64,000 bases of DNA from Nitzschia sp. DOCU1 (Eukaryota > Bacillariophyta > Bacillariophyceae > Bacillariales > Bacillariaceae): assembly GCA_951394045.1 (NCBI GenBank), contig OX595989.1, positions 1,798,001 to 1,862,000 on the forward strand, in the 5' to 3' direction. The notes beneath the pieces are model-generated. The model was given only the letters and a program-made list of their open reading frames with translations, was not told the origin of the DNA and did no database searches. The number at the start of each line of letters is the position of its first letter. Position 1 is the first letter of the stretch. Positions 42,501 to 55,600 of this stretch are shown piece after piece. The position numbers and the translations under genes were made by a program.

Positions 42501-42738
42501 GATGCAGCTCCCGCATTTCATCGATCGTCATACTTCTCGCCAAATTCTGAGCATAATTCGTTTGCTGTGCAGATTTGTTCGTAGTCACCGCGGGAGGAGG
42601 CGGCAGACCCACCAGAGACCCCGAACGACCGGCCGGTTGGGTCTTTCGGGGGGACAAGGGCGAGGGGTGATACGAGCTGCCTCCGCTCGACGAGCGACGG
42701 CTCGTTTGCATCGACGGAGGCTGCGGCAACGATGACAT
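39523..42738 (-). CDS. COG1: Conserved oligomeric Golgi complex subunit 1, with EF-hand
   Basis: A single exon of 1071 residues from the ATG at 42738; the seven codons upstream lack an ATG. After a Ser/Pro-rich 70-residue leader comes the COG1/Vps51 N-terminal region: MTIDEMRELHRRALSEAEAK, SRYRELVGSSDEVTKMRERA, then LQSMDALLRAQMRMTFLHVQ. COG tethers retrograde vesicles at the Golgi and maintains glycosylation. Around residue 660 lies a canonical EF-hand loop, DDNDDGLITFQE, in FDLADDNDDGLITFQEAMEA, followed by a possible degenerate partner (VTLNELTLLLA). COG1 from animals, fungi and plants has no EF-hand as far as I know, so this suggests Ca2+ control; the loop has all standard ligands. COG1 identity rests on the N-terminal pattern and size. 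Confidence 0.82.
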   Translation of the reverse strand: MSSLPQPPSMQTSRRSSSGGSSYHPSPLSPRKTQPAGRSGSLVGLPPPPAVTTNKSAQQTNYAQNLARSMTIDEMRELHRRALSEAEAKQTELRLVLASRYRELVGSSDEVTKMRERAQELHELVHALPGLMEKLVNSTAAPLPSTREDSKYAEPTDSSNVLVLRHKLSNLPRLIHRALDKNDVHEAAESLLQLFRIIAEQTDEYPLATALASGVTPASNLQSMDALLRAQMRMTFLHVQTLPAKITRISKHILNSAASFGPNPQYGAQLSASALSTLDLLDISPTRDRPVQLLDLYFEAKAQLLQGLLGQLSTTAKDSSAAGRSSDEGDDSDAGNAEEILSKIVLILQYDIILHPYQIFVLRKFPMHPQSISAPETIVRSLPIFPASVVQTKTTNFLSAHLPLIRTKVKSVLMDIAGTTTSALGKIRQSLYDKTDGVDCRERLDANGACTWEEAVSGVVDVASVLSSSHGAGSSLTSHRDTVASDRKLSLWSALFSNTFSSLVHSLLTTSFQSVHTKVVSALRLSLTNAPPLSSMLPHQAYRNTLHIASELDAALLKVSDDAHELLVHAEEREESETRLRQSLYVQTCEIMGRLICELRRMLLVSDSSDAVKELIVGRLCHLLKFRLTALPTLLDPNSSPAVLHGTSGMISMLELSSAFDLADDNDDGLITFQEAMEAVDSAFSGTQFHGAEMVRETLLLAASGEKAVPTTGGSRAPQDVTLNELTLLLARGLRHESSGRQSALGTIQESLNQIIASCFEKWAAEVLHPHANTLSSHVQDFVQTACTCSEAEYQRIYSHLVDQSSMAGNTPVNNVSPHVIDFLLQVTFTLNRSVCPSDSLEPVPSKEYASSMGVDSTDIPCLMTTIRWALLSQGLSAVVAVLAEHIGAALGDSTLRNCGPSGLVQLKSDLTFVGRTFFRRNRYGFGKGGAETTSEAALRKLSKEVDALLRRSCDKSVLTKIEENHSHIMEVCDLFFSSLLGQDDEMSVPLGDLGGSAATPGMGSNPLLYVPLASSCRFPLLPIQSDRTLSGVQARNKYKEKDDSEGRQDRVGGGAVRAGLGFFSSMLKKN

Positions 42739-43049
42739 AAGTGATGATGTAATGTACAAGCGTCAAATGCAACTACTCTACTCGTTCGTTTCGCTGCTTC
42801 AATAGTAGTACTCTACTCGTTTGTAGAGAGGTTTAAATGGCATTGTGTGTATCACAGCAAAATGCCAAGATCCCTTCGAGCGGTCATGTGATGGACCGTT
42901 TATGGGCAGTCGGCATACGCATCATAGTATGCATGCAGCATACTTAAGTCTACTTGTATCCCTAGCTGGCGCGCGCGCGCATGAACCGTATCATACCGAC
43001 ATCTTCGACTGCAAATCGCTTTGGGTTTATCACGTAGCAACTACCGGTA
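42739..43049. promoter_or_regulatory. Intergenic region (COG1 upstream / RecN downstream)
   Basis: 311 bp upstream of COG1 and downstream of the RecN-like gene, both on the minus strand. It holds an alternating GC run near 42966-42981 and short direct/inverted GCATAC-type elements around 42900-42945. Confidence 0.35.
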
Positions 43050-45416
43050 TCACTTTCGGCTTCTACTACTTGCTAGCTCTTGTCTCGTCAAGGACGCATC
43101 CCGAATAAGGGCTTCTGCGAAGGCTTCGGCTTCTTCCATTGCCATGTCCCCGGAAGCCATTCGTGCCAATTCTTTAATTCTTTTTTCGCCTTCTACTCGA
43201 TGGGCAGAAATTGTGGAGACACCTTCTTGCGATGGGGGCAGCTTTTGGATGCAAATGTGCAAATCAGCAGCAGCCGCCAAGGACGCACTGTGTGTGATTG
43301 CAACTACTTGGCACCATTCGGACTGCTCTGACAGCATGTGGGAAACCGAGACGGAGGCGCGGCCACCAACGTGCGCGTCAATTTCGTCGTAAATGACGGC
43401 GACAGGGCGACGATTATTTCCTATACCGTCGTCCGAAGAATCGTCCAAGGAGGGAGCCACGATTCCACAGAGGGCTCGGATCGACCCCGGGACCTGACAT
43501 TCAATTGCAAGCAAGATCCGAGCCTTTTCACCGGCACTAGCAACCGTTTCCACCCTGCCGCCACGCTTTGTGGAACCCGTTTCCTTTGGTTCCTTCTCTG
43601 AATTTTCCAGATTATCATGATAAAGAAAAAAGTCCACTTCATCAATACCGAGGCCAGAACCATAAACAGGTTGTTCTGATTGACGAATGCGAACAAGAAA
43701 TCTCGAGTCCATCCCCAAGGATGGCAATCGGCCTGACACCGACGACGAAAGACGTGTAGCAACCTCTGATCGAGCTTGCGACAGCAGTTCACATTCTTGT
43801 TTTAACATGGCCAGTGCCTCCTCTTCAGCAGCTCTAGCCTTGGGAAGTAGCGTTTGTGCTTCCACATTGCCATCCAGTTCTTGACGCAAGGAGGAGTGAC
43901 AAGATGGTAAAAGATATGGTGACATACCGTGTTTCCGCGCTAATGTGTTCCATTCCAACAAATATTCCCAAAGCCCTTCGGAAGAAATAGAGCATGAATC
44001 TCGTTCCCTTTGAAGTACGGCCAGCAATCCATTATCATCATCATCCAGAAAATCTGTACACTCGGTTAGGGCCAGTTCTATTCGGTTCAGTAGATCGTGG
44101 GCCATTTCTGTCGCCGCCATAGCTACCGATTTCCCCGACGAAGTAGATGTTGCCTCTCCAGCCGCATCAAACAGCAACTGACGCGAGCGCTCCAGGGCTG
44201 TACGAGCGGAGTCTTTCGAGGACAAAGAGCCCAGCGAATCTCTCGCCTGGAGAGCTGCCTCGATTTTTTGATCCATTGATTTCAGCTCCTCAGACAATTC
44301 CAGTAAGCACCGATATAGAGCCGAACTGAATCCTCGTTCAGTTGTATCGCTATCCATCCAATCCAAATTCACAATTTCCTCGAGTATACGACCAACTCCA
44401 GACTCCCCATCTGGGATTCCTCGGGTCAAAGATGCAACAAGCCCTAATATTCGCTTTTCGAACCCATTTAATTCGTCGATCCAATGCTGGAGCAATTCCA
44501 AATCTTTGTTATTCTCACTCCCGGTCATGGATGCTGGCAAATTGCGACTTGTCAGCTCGTGTTCCAAAGTTTTTCGCTCTTTTCGCCGCTGATTGTATCG
44601 CTTGGTAAGTTGTTGGACGGACACCAATAGGTCCGATGGGACACCTGCATCAATCATAGCCAGTCTGGCGGGTGCTCGTCCCAGCGCACTAGCAGCCAAG
44701 GGTGCATTAACGACTGGCAAGAAGGGGGCACCAATTCCCTTGAGAACTTTCAGTGAAACTGGTTGGTCATTTATATAGCACGCGGACTGGAGCCGTCCTT
44801 GTTGCTTCCCTGGACTCGACGAATACCGGAGGCACCGCTTCAGACTCAAAGACACAGGAAGCACAACCTCATCTCCAAAGATTGCCTCGGAACCAACCTT
44901 AAAAGCGTCGAGGCCCTTCACCACCATTTCAATATGGTCCGGAGAGTCCAGGTGCAAAACAATTTCCACACTTGCCGCGGATCCTTCGCGAGGATTGTGC
45001 AACAGCGACGCCGAGGCTTTCCCGCCAGTCACCAAATCCACCACTTTGGATATCAACAACGATTTGCCGTGACCCGTCTCCCCGCTAACAACCACGAGAT
45101 TGCAGACAGAATCTGTGCTTGGTTCAAAGTCCAGTTCGAGATTCCCGTTATTGTCTCCAGTCACCCCGGCAAAGTTCTGACATCGAATGCGTGCGATGCG
45201 ACTCGACGGGAGCTGCGTTATTTGGGAATCAGCAGAGGCGCCAACTTCATCATGGGGGGAAGCGACACTCTCCCAGCGCGAGACCTGGGGTCGCAGCCGA
45301 CTTGATTTTAATCCACTTTGAAAGCACAAAGGAGATTGAACCGCATACGTGGAGCGATGAAATAGCGCCCATGAGCAAAGGCCGACAACCACCGAACCAA
45401 ACCTGCCACTATACAT
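43050..45416 (-). CDS. recN: RecN-like SMC-family DNA repair ATPase, probably organellar
   Basis: From the ATG at 45416 (AAAATGTAT) the product is 788 residues; the frame also has an upstream ATG at 45563 adding 49. The head domain is split as in RecN: Walker A GETGHGKSLLISKV near residue 95, a central coiled-coil region (RYNQRRKERKTLEHEL and onward), then the ABC signature SAGEKARILLAI and Walker B VAVIYDEIDAHVGGRA, followed by VVAITHSASLAAAAD. The DEIDAHVGG string is the RecN version of bacterial DEVDxGIGG. RecN acts at double-strand breaks. The shorter start gives a signal-peptide-like N-terminus without a clear aromatic +1; the longer start resembles a mitochondrial leader, so location is undecided. 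It is longer than bacterial RecN (about 550). Confidence 0.82.
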   Translation of the reverse strand: MYSGRFGSVVVGLCSWALFHRSTYAVQSPLCFQSGLKSSRLRPQVSRWESVASPHDEVGASADSQITQLPSSRIARIRCQNFAGVTGDNNGNLELDFEPSTDSVCNLVVVSGETGHGKSLLISKVVDLVTGGKASASLLHNPREGSAASVEIVLHLDSPDHIEMVVKGLDAFKVGSEAIFGDEVVLPVSLSLKRCLRYSSSPGKQQGRLQSACYINDQPVSLKVLKGIGAPFLPVVNAPLAASALGRAPARLAMIDAGVPSDLLVSVQQLTKRYNQRRKERKTLEHELTSRNLPASMTGSENNKDLELLQHWIDELNGFEKRILGLVASLTRGIPDGESGVGRILEEIVNLDWMDSDTTERGFSSALYRCLLELSEELKSMDQKIEAALQARDSLGSLSSKDSARTALERSRQLLFDAAGEATSTSSGKSVAMAATEMAHDLLNRIELALTECTDFLDDDDNGLLAVLQRERDSCSISSEGLWEYLLEWNTLARKHGMSPYLLPSCHSSLRQELDGNVEAQTLLPKARAAEEEALAMLKQECELLSQARSEVATRLSSSVSGRLPSLGMDSRFLVRIRQSEQPVYGSGLGIDEVDFFLYHDNLENSEKEPKETGSTKRGGRVETVASAGEKARILLAIECQVPGSIRALCGIVAPSLDDSSDDGIGNNRRPVAVIYDEIDAHVGGRASVSVSHMLSEQSEWCQVVAITHSASLAAAADLHICIQKLPPSQEGVSTISAHRVEGEKRIKELARMASGDMAMEEAEAFAEALIRDASLTRQELASSRSRK

Positions 45417-45961
45417 TTTCGTCACGTTCCTATTTATCAACCCATGTACATAACGGCTGACAGTGCGTCGATGCGGCAAAAACGAGGTCAGCGGGATGAG
45501 ATCGGGACGCCCGAGAGGTTGAAGGGACTCCTTCAATCGATTTAATAGAATTGTTCCGACCATCGCACCTAACTTCTTTTGTTTGCATGTGAGGTCTCGT
45601 TCAGTCCTCTTTGCGCGCGCGCCACAAAACCGTTTCTGAGCGATCTGGTCATTTTAGTCAAAGATCACATGGTACGTACTGGTATAGGTCCCACCGTACC
45701 CTATGTCGTATATACATAGCTATTGATTGGCCTGCGCCCGCCAGTGCGTTGGTGTCGTCGTTGCGAGTACGATAACTGATCTCTATGGAATAGCTATCAT
45801 ACGATCGATACATAAAGATGTCATGTGGTTGTTCATTCAAAGCATAATCTTTCTTGTTGTCATAACTGATTTGTGCCGGAGCTGGATCTTGGCGTACTGG
45901 ATGCTGAGCAGAAAATGCTATATAGCGAAAAATGGCAAAAGCGTCAATTCTCGCCACACGA
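45417..45961. promoter_or_regulatory. Intergenic region (RecN upstream / GyrB downstream)
   Basis: Upstream region of the RecN-like gene and 3' flank of gyrB, both on the minus strand. The part 45417-45563 would be coding if the longer RecN start is used. An alternating GC run lies near 45613-45623. No separate gene is supported. Confidence 0.35.
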
Positions 45962-48946
<2,985 letters not shown>

Positions 48947-49974
48947 ATGGGCCAACGAGTTTCCACGACCGAATTCCACCGAGTTGGTACAGATGAACCC
49001 CATCGTTCGAGGCGCAAGGAAATCCTCGCCAAGCACCCCGAGATCAAGGAACTCTACGGAAATGACATTCGCCTGTTGCCTGCTGTGTTAGCGCTGATCA
49101 CGATGCAGCTTTCTCTCGCTGTGTATGCAGTTCGTTTGGAGGGGTTCTTGTGGATCTTCCTTTGCTGGAGCATCGGGGGGACACTGAACCACTCCCTTGC
49201 ACTCTCAAACCACGAGTTGAGCCATAACCTGTGAGTTTTATGGAGCCATCCATGCTATTTGTTGGTTGATCGACTCACACGTGTTGTCTCTTGATCTGTA
49301 GATGTTTCAAAACGCCAATTTTCAATGAAATGCTTGGCATGCTGTCAAATTGTGCCCAGGGCATTCCGTCGTGTGTCACTTTCAGGAAGTACCACCTCGA
49401 ACATCACTATTCGCAAGGCGTCGACGTTATTGATGTCGATGTCCCATCAGATCTTGAGGGCAAGATCTTCAACACCACCTGGAAAAAAATGATTTGGGTA
49501 TTTTTGCAACCAGCATTTTATGCTCTCCGTCCTCTCTTTATCAACCCGAAACCTATGTGCTTGCATGTGCTGGCAAACATTGTTTCTACCATTACCTTTG
49601 ATATTGCCTTTGCATACTTCTTTGGAGTCAAAGCACTTCTGTTCAACGTGCTGGCAACTCTTCTTGGCATGGGGCTTCATCCCGTTGCGGGACACTTTAT
49701 TTCAGAGCACTATGTATTCAAGGAAGGCCAGGAAACATACTCTTACTATGGACCGTTGAACTATGTTACTTTCAACGTTGGGTACCACAACGAGCACCAC
49801 GACTTCCCTCGTATTCCTGGATTCAAACTGCCAATGGTTCGAAAAATCGCCCCAGAATTCTACAACGATTTGCACCACTACAACTCGTGGAGCGGTGTCA
49901 TTTATGACTATATTTTCAGAGTTGATATTGGACCCTATAGCCGTGTCAAGCGGCCCAATAAGAAGGCAGCCTAA
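48947..49974 (+). CDS. DES1: Dihydroceramide / sphingolipid delta-4 desaturase
   Basis: Exons 48947-49230 and 49302-49974 (71-bp intron) give 318 residues, as in DEGS1. The three His boxes are present: HELSH (spanning to the intron), YHLEHH and YHNEHH. Further landmarks are the lipid-desaturase N-terminus RRKEILAKHPEIKEL, LQPAFYALRPLFINPKP, GLHPVAGHFISEHYVF and ETYSYYGPLNYVTFNVGYHN. It inserts the 4,5-trans double bond in the sphingoid base at the ER. The start MGQRVSTTEF is an N-myristoylation-type sequence also found in animal DEGS1 (Gly2, Ser6), and ACCGCCATGG is an ideal context. Several membrane helices flank the His boxes. Confidence 0.96.
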
Positions 49975-50283
49975 ACGGCTCTCACCTAGTTGTGACGACG
50001 GGTATGTCGTAATGAAAGCATCAACAAACGTGACAGTGTAAGTGTAAAAATCTGAATACTGTAGGAACATTTTCGTGCTGGACTTTTAAAATGTCAACCC
50101 ATCTGCTGCTATCAGTTGATGTGGTCGGATACCAGGCACAAGCACTGTAGACTCCCAGCATTACTTGTTAGAGTACAACCGCACGGCACAGGAGAAACCC
50201 GGCAGCGGTGGCTGTGACACACAATGTGTCTGTACACATTGCTTATCCGCCATTCTTTCTGCCCAGAACTTCGTGTCCACGTG
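49975..50283. other. Convergent 3' intergenic region
   Basis: 309 bp between the ends of the desaturase and a minus-strand membrane protein gene. Nothing specific is seen. Confidence 0.4.
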
Positions 50284-50850
50284 CTATGACAGAGTACCCC
50301 CGTTCGATCCTTCCACCAGTTCCAAATCAAAAGCTTCGTCATAGTTGGTATCAAAGGCTTCATCCTGAGCCCGAAGCAGCTGATGCGTTCGGTATTCGTG
50401 CCATCGAGCCAGTTCTTGCCGCCGTTTCAGGACCAAAATAACAAAGGCCAACACTCCGAACACCAACACACCCAAGATAATTTTACCAATAGAGAGGCCG
50501 CTTTTGCTTTCAAGGGGTGTCAGCTGGGAGGATTCTGTGAGTGTCGCTGCTTCGTCGTTCGTCGAAGATGCCTCCGTGGGAGCCGCCGTTTCTAAAGAAG
50601 TGGTATCTTCCTGCGTCCGTTGTTCTTGGGAAGTTGAAGAATCGCTGTCGTTGCTGGAAATATGACTTGGGGGCCAATCCAAAGCTCCAGTCACTTGCAG
50701 ACTCCGTTTCGACGACATGAGTTTTAGCGATTTGAAAGTGGTAGCCCCGCGGTGTGATGCCACACCCTGGAACAGAGAAGAAAACAAAGCGAGTAACATA
50801 GCGAGAAAGGTAGCCCAGTGGCGGCGACGTGGCCCACAAGGAAGGGTCAT
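50284..50850 (-). CDS. Small type I membrane protein, unknown
   Basis: A single exon of 188 residues from the ATG at 50850. Residues 1-32 are a signal peptide (Arg-rich start, then TFLAMLLALFSSLFQGVAS). A Ser/Thr/Glu-rich lumenal or extracellular stretch of about 80 residues follows (likely O-glycosylated), then one membrane helix, IGKIILGVLVFGVLAFVILV (about 116-137), and a short cytosolic tail starting KRRQELARWHEYRTHQ and ending in an acidic segment. The layout suits a cell-surface or endomembrane protein. No family is recognised. The codons upstream of 50850 have no ATG. Confidence 0.7.
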   Translation of the reverse strand: MTLPCGPRRRHWATFLAMLLALFSSLFQGVASHRGATTFKSLKLMSSKRSLQVTGALDWPPSHISSNDSDSSTSQEQRTQEDTTSLETAAPTEASSTNDEAATLTESSQLTPLESKSGLSIGKIILGVLVFGVLAFVILVLKRRQELARWHEYRTHQLLRAQDEAFDTNYDEAFDLELVEGSNGGTLS

Positions 50851-51514
50851 CTTGGCGGAATACCTATGGGGCAATTTGAAGTGAAGTGCCGGGTGAAGCA
50901 GGCTGAATTATGCTTTCAGGAGAATGGAGCTCACGGGCAACAGGGCGTTCCGTCCAAGGAGAGATGAAGGGAAAGCGAGTTATCGAAGAAGAGATGGTGA
51001 GATTCAGATCAGTTGGGTGATTGTAATCGCAACAGCGGTGACATTTTTTTACGGAGAAAGAACAACGAAATGTCCGCGAATCTTCTCGACCTTTTTTCTC
51101 CCACCGCGGTGCTACTTGCTTGCCCCGATGATACCGGTTTCTCAACGCAACGTTGACGAGAGGTCGACTTAATCCATCAAAATTAAATAGTTATCGAATT
51201 AGTCAATTTTGACAGAATCATCATATTTAACATAACGCATTATCATACCTACAAGTAAACATACATTAAAGAAGTACTTGTGTAGACGCGACGGACGGAC
51301 GGCAGCCGACCTGTCCGCACCTACCTTACCGCTCACCTTTTACTTGAATTTTTCACGGTGGCATCATGCAGTGAGATCGTGGCGTGGAGTCCACTCGCGA
51401 TCCGCCCGAAGAAGTCCCTACGGTAATTGATAGCGGACCTGTCCACGTTGTTATCATCTTCGCATCGACCATCCTCTCCCTGTAGATTGTCTTGGTAGAA
51501 TTCAAGAAGTCACC
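50851..51514. promoter_or_regulatory. Divergent intergenic region (membrane protein / RPS24)
   Basis: About 660 bp. It has a conspicuous AT-rich block at 51178-51275, unlike its surroundings, then a C-rich stretch and the RPS24 leader. This is probably the RPS24 promoter; no TATA position can be fixed. Confidence 0.4.
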
Positions 51515-52095
51515 ATGGTGGACGCTGTCATTATCAAGACCCGTAAATTCAAGCGCAATGCACTTCTCGCCCGCAAGCAGGTGTGTGTTTCTTCGTCTTC
51601 GCTAGTTGTTGTTGGGGGGCGCTCTGGGACAGGGTGTTGTGGACGTCGAGTGGACTTTTTTCGCCTTGTTGAGACCCAGTTTGTCAGGAACGATTCTCTT
51701 TGATTGCCTTATGTGTACATTCTCACTCAATTTCCCTCCTCGTGTTCTAGATGATTGTGGATGTGATCCATCCTGGTCGCGCAAATGTTGCAAAGTCGGA
51801 GCTTTGCGATTTGCTTGCTGGTATGTACAAGGCGGATAGCAAGCTTACCCATGTTTTTGGATTCCGAACCAAGTTTGGTGGTGGAAAGAGCACAGGATTT
51901 TGCGTTATTTATGACAATGAGGAATCAATGGTAAAATTCGAGCCCAAACACAGGCTGGTACGGAAGGGAATTGTCGAGAAGAAGGAGCAATCCCGAAAGG
52001 CTATCAAGGAGGCCAAGAACAAGGGAAAGAAGATCCGAGGTACGGGAGCATCGATCGCCAAGCACAAGGCCAAACGTGCTGCCAAGCAAGAGTAA
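51515..52095 (+). CDS. RPS24: 40S ribosomal protein S24 (eS24)
   Basis: Exon 1 is 51515-51580 (22 codons) and exon 2 is 51751-52095; the 170-bp intron is the longest certain intron in the window, in keeping with ribosomal protein genes. The product is 136 residues. Recognisable blocks are TRKFKRNALLARKQ joined to MIVDVIHPGRANVAKSEL, then VFGFRTKFGGGKSTGFCVIY, VRKGIVEKKEQSRK and a Lys-rich tail. It is a small-subunit protein of cytosolic ribosomes. The donor is GTGTGT, weaker than most here. The start codon context (TCACCATGG) is strong. Confidence 0.97.
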
Positions 52096-52645
52096 ATACC
52101 TCTCTATTAGTGAACAAATTACTTTCCATTTGAGCGCTGTCCATTGTTGGCTCTGGTTATGGCTATGGCTAGTAGGGACTCTAGAAAATCGAGTATGAAT
52201 TGACTACGGACTCGTCAAGGTCTACCAGCTTGACTTGATTTAGTAGCGCCGCCCAACAAAATTTGGGAGGTGGGACTATCAACCAATTCGTACTGGCAAC
52301 TAGCATCAGCTAATCAAGTCTACCGTTCATGTCCAAGCGCCATGCTTCAGCGTCCCAACACTATTTCTCTTTGTCTCCCTCTAGCCATTTCTGCCACTAT
52401 AGTGAGTCGGAATTTTATACACATGGTGCATATTGTATATAATAAGACTCGACTTACAAGACTAAATGGATGGCGCGCAAGCATGGCTAATAAGTACTGG
52501 CTTATTTCAACGGGTTTTAGCGTAGACTTTCCGCTTTGGAAAATTTCCGCTTCAACGATTTGAAGGACTCCAAACTACACCTGCGGTGCCCTGGACTTAA
52601 GAGTATAAACGACGAGACGACGCAACAGCTAACACTAGTTAGTTA
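52096..52645. other. 3' flank of RPS24 and left flank of the recombinase element
   Basis: 550 bp without a gene. It contains two copies of TTTCCGCTT (52528-52536 and 52544-52552) and the palindrome-like GGAAAATTTCC. The element's left end probably lies here. Confidence 0.35.
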
Positions 52646-55600
52646 CTACTTTGGCGTCGGCTCCTTTGCTGTTTGACATTCTTTACTGCAATACATGTCA
52701 AGCTCATTGACTGTAGAAGTCAGACCATTTGCCTGGGCACACATATTGTGGATACCAGCAACACTGCAACCATGGCAACGATGGTCAGGGGCCAAATTAT
52801 TCCACTGACAGCCTACAATGGAGCATTGTCCAGGGCTTGTTGACAACGGTACTTTTCTCGTTTGTGGGACATGTTGTGTAAGGTGCTGCTGCGAATATGC
52901 ATGTAGCTCAAATGTTGAAACATTGCCACGATTGACCTCCACGCCAGTAGCTCCAGTCGGTCCAACATAGAGCCTGGATCCGTCAAATCCAGCAGCATCT
53001 CCTACTCTAAGTTGTTCTGCCCCAGCAGCTATCATTTCCTGGCGCATTTCCTGGTTGGCTTGCTCTCTGATCTCACGGTCACGAGCTGCAATTCGTTGGC
53101 GTTGTTCTTCGTCAAGATCTTCCATGCCACCAAAAGAATCCCGAAAGGCATTGTTTGTGGTGGAGGGGGTGGACGAATGGTTGCGGCGTCTTCCCCTTTG
53201 AAGCTGATTGGTTGGTTGCAGATTTCTTCTTTTCTGTCGCTGTGGATACAAAGGGGTTGTGGTACTGTGTCTTTTCTTTCGGCTGCCACCACCACTTCGG
53301 GGCTGATTCCTGAAGGAAGTTGCCTCGGTGCCCAGCTTGGCTTTGTCCTCTTCCGTTCCTGACTTTTTAATAGACGATGGTTGAATCTTTGTAGACCAAC
53401 TAGACACGTTCCAATTTAAACACCCACCAGTCTTGAAACAATAGGCTACCTGGTTCTTCAAAATGCTAAGGCATTCGGTGTAGTAGGCCTCAACAGCATC
53501 ATCACTCATTGTCCGTGTGTTGGTTGGTAGCTGTGTGGTTGCATGTTTTTCCAAATATGTAAAAATTGGCACCCAGTTGATTCGATAGCGATTCTGAAGT
53601 TCTTTGGTTGGCCGAGCACTCAACAAACGAAATGGACGAATGCATTGGCTTCCATTTGCATTCACAGTCTGACCCTTGAGCCACAACTGCAGGCCTTGTC
53701 GTAGGGTTGCCGAAGGGAATTGGAATCCTTGTGGAACAGGATGGAATTTCCCACCGTATTGGAAAATATTTGCCTCCTGAAAAGTAGGAGTGTGGCTAGT
53801 GTATCCTTCTTCATCTTTGTCATCATGGTTAGCCCCAGCATCTCGCAGTCTCCTGATTGAAGCCTTGATGCTTTCAAATTCTTTCTTTGTAGCTTCCATC
53901 TGATCGTTCTTATGCCTCTCTAGAATTTGTGTGAGGCGATGACTTGTAATGTGACCTGCCTCTAAGGCGTTTTCTTCAAGAGTCTTTACCATGGATGCTA
54001 CCAAGGTTTCGTTTTGGCAGTCGATATTTGCCATCAATTTTCCCGTTTGCTCGACTAGCTTTTCAAGCTGACGTGCATGCATGACATGTGGTGGAATGCC
54101 AGTAGAAGCTTCAATAACCCCTGCAGTTTTTTCAAGGGTCACTAGACTCTTGAGTTCCTTTAGTAGTGCTCGATCATGTAGGATAGCGACTTTTGTAAAG
54201 TCGTGCCCAGGATGACTTGTCATCTTTCTGATGAGGGCATCGGAATGAAAAACAAGGCAAGCAAATAGACGCAAAATGAGTGCAGTATAAGCTGGTTTGT
54301 TTTCCATAAAATTCTTATACGTCAAGTTCATGCCTCGTTTCACAAACTCGTTTGACATTGGGTCGGAAATATTCCAATGTGGTGGCAAAACATCAAAATT
54401 AGGCGACATTGGATCCAAGCCAGCTAATATTCTGCCAAGGTACTGATCGCCAACACTGCCAAAGTGCCAGTAGACATCCAGCATGGAGCCAATGCTCCAT
54501 TCACCCCGGCGAGCAATGGAGGGAATTGATGGTGGCATAGTAGTTCCTGATACTGCATGGGTTGCAGATCCTTTGCGAGTGCCGTATGGGTTGAATTTTT
54601 TAATATCGATATGATTGCCAACTGTCGCAAGATGAGGTTGGATCATTCCTACAAGCTGTTCAGCATACTTCTTTGAAGCATTTCCTTCTAGGAGGCCGTT
54701 GTGTAGAAAGAAGCAATCGCCAGTCTGCCCTTCGCCTTCACGCAAGGCTAACCAAACTCCCATCCCCGTCCAGAAGCATTCCTGCCACTGGAAGGGATTG
54801 GCAAAGATATTCTTTTCCGACAGCTTTTCACCCGCCTTGTCTGCTTTAGAATCGTCATATTTAACTACTAGGGAGTCAACGCCCAATTTCACATTGTGAA
54901 AACCAAGTGGATCAATAGAAGCGCACCGAGCCATACAGTTCCATTGTGCAAGCGTCCAGACCCACACGAATATATTGTTGGAATCAATAGCATACTTCAG
55001 GAGCAGCCTGTATAATGAAATTGAAATAGGATCAGCATCGGTCTGATCGACATTCCCTTTCTTCTTTTCTTTAATGAACTCCTTTTTGTACCCTCCAAGG
55101 AATTGGTCAAACATCTCGAAGAACTTCACTGGTAGTAGCACTCCCGCCATCTTGGATCCCCACATTATGGTATCCTTGTACTTCCTTAAATCTTGGAGGC
55201 TTTTCAGCTTGCTGCCATCATCTTTGTGCTTATTGCATACAAGAAAGTGTAGGACAAAGCGCTCATTGAGCCCTTCGTAGACAATGTCCTCTGTCTTGCC
55301 GAAGTGATACTTCGTAGCATCTGCAAGATCTGCTTCTGATACTTTGCAAACGCCTACAGCATAGTATGTAGGGTCATTTTCCTTCCAGAAAGTGATGATT
55401 CTTTTAATTCGGTTGCGGTAATCTTGCCGAGTTTTGTCATTGTGGGCAAATGATGCCGTTTCATTGTATCTCTCCGCTAGATCTGCTGGTAGTGCAAGAT
55501 CATCGCCAATGGTTGGTGCAGTGTCATTGGTCTCGCGTTGTTGAGAATGAATGCGACCACCTCGGTGTCCTGGTTGCCTGGCCGACATGGTGATGGTGGT

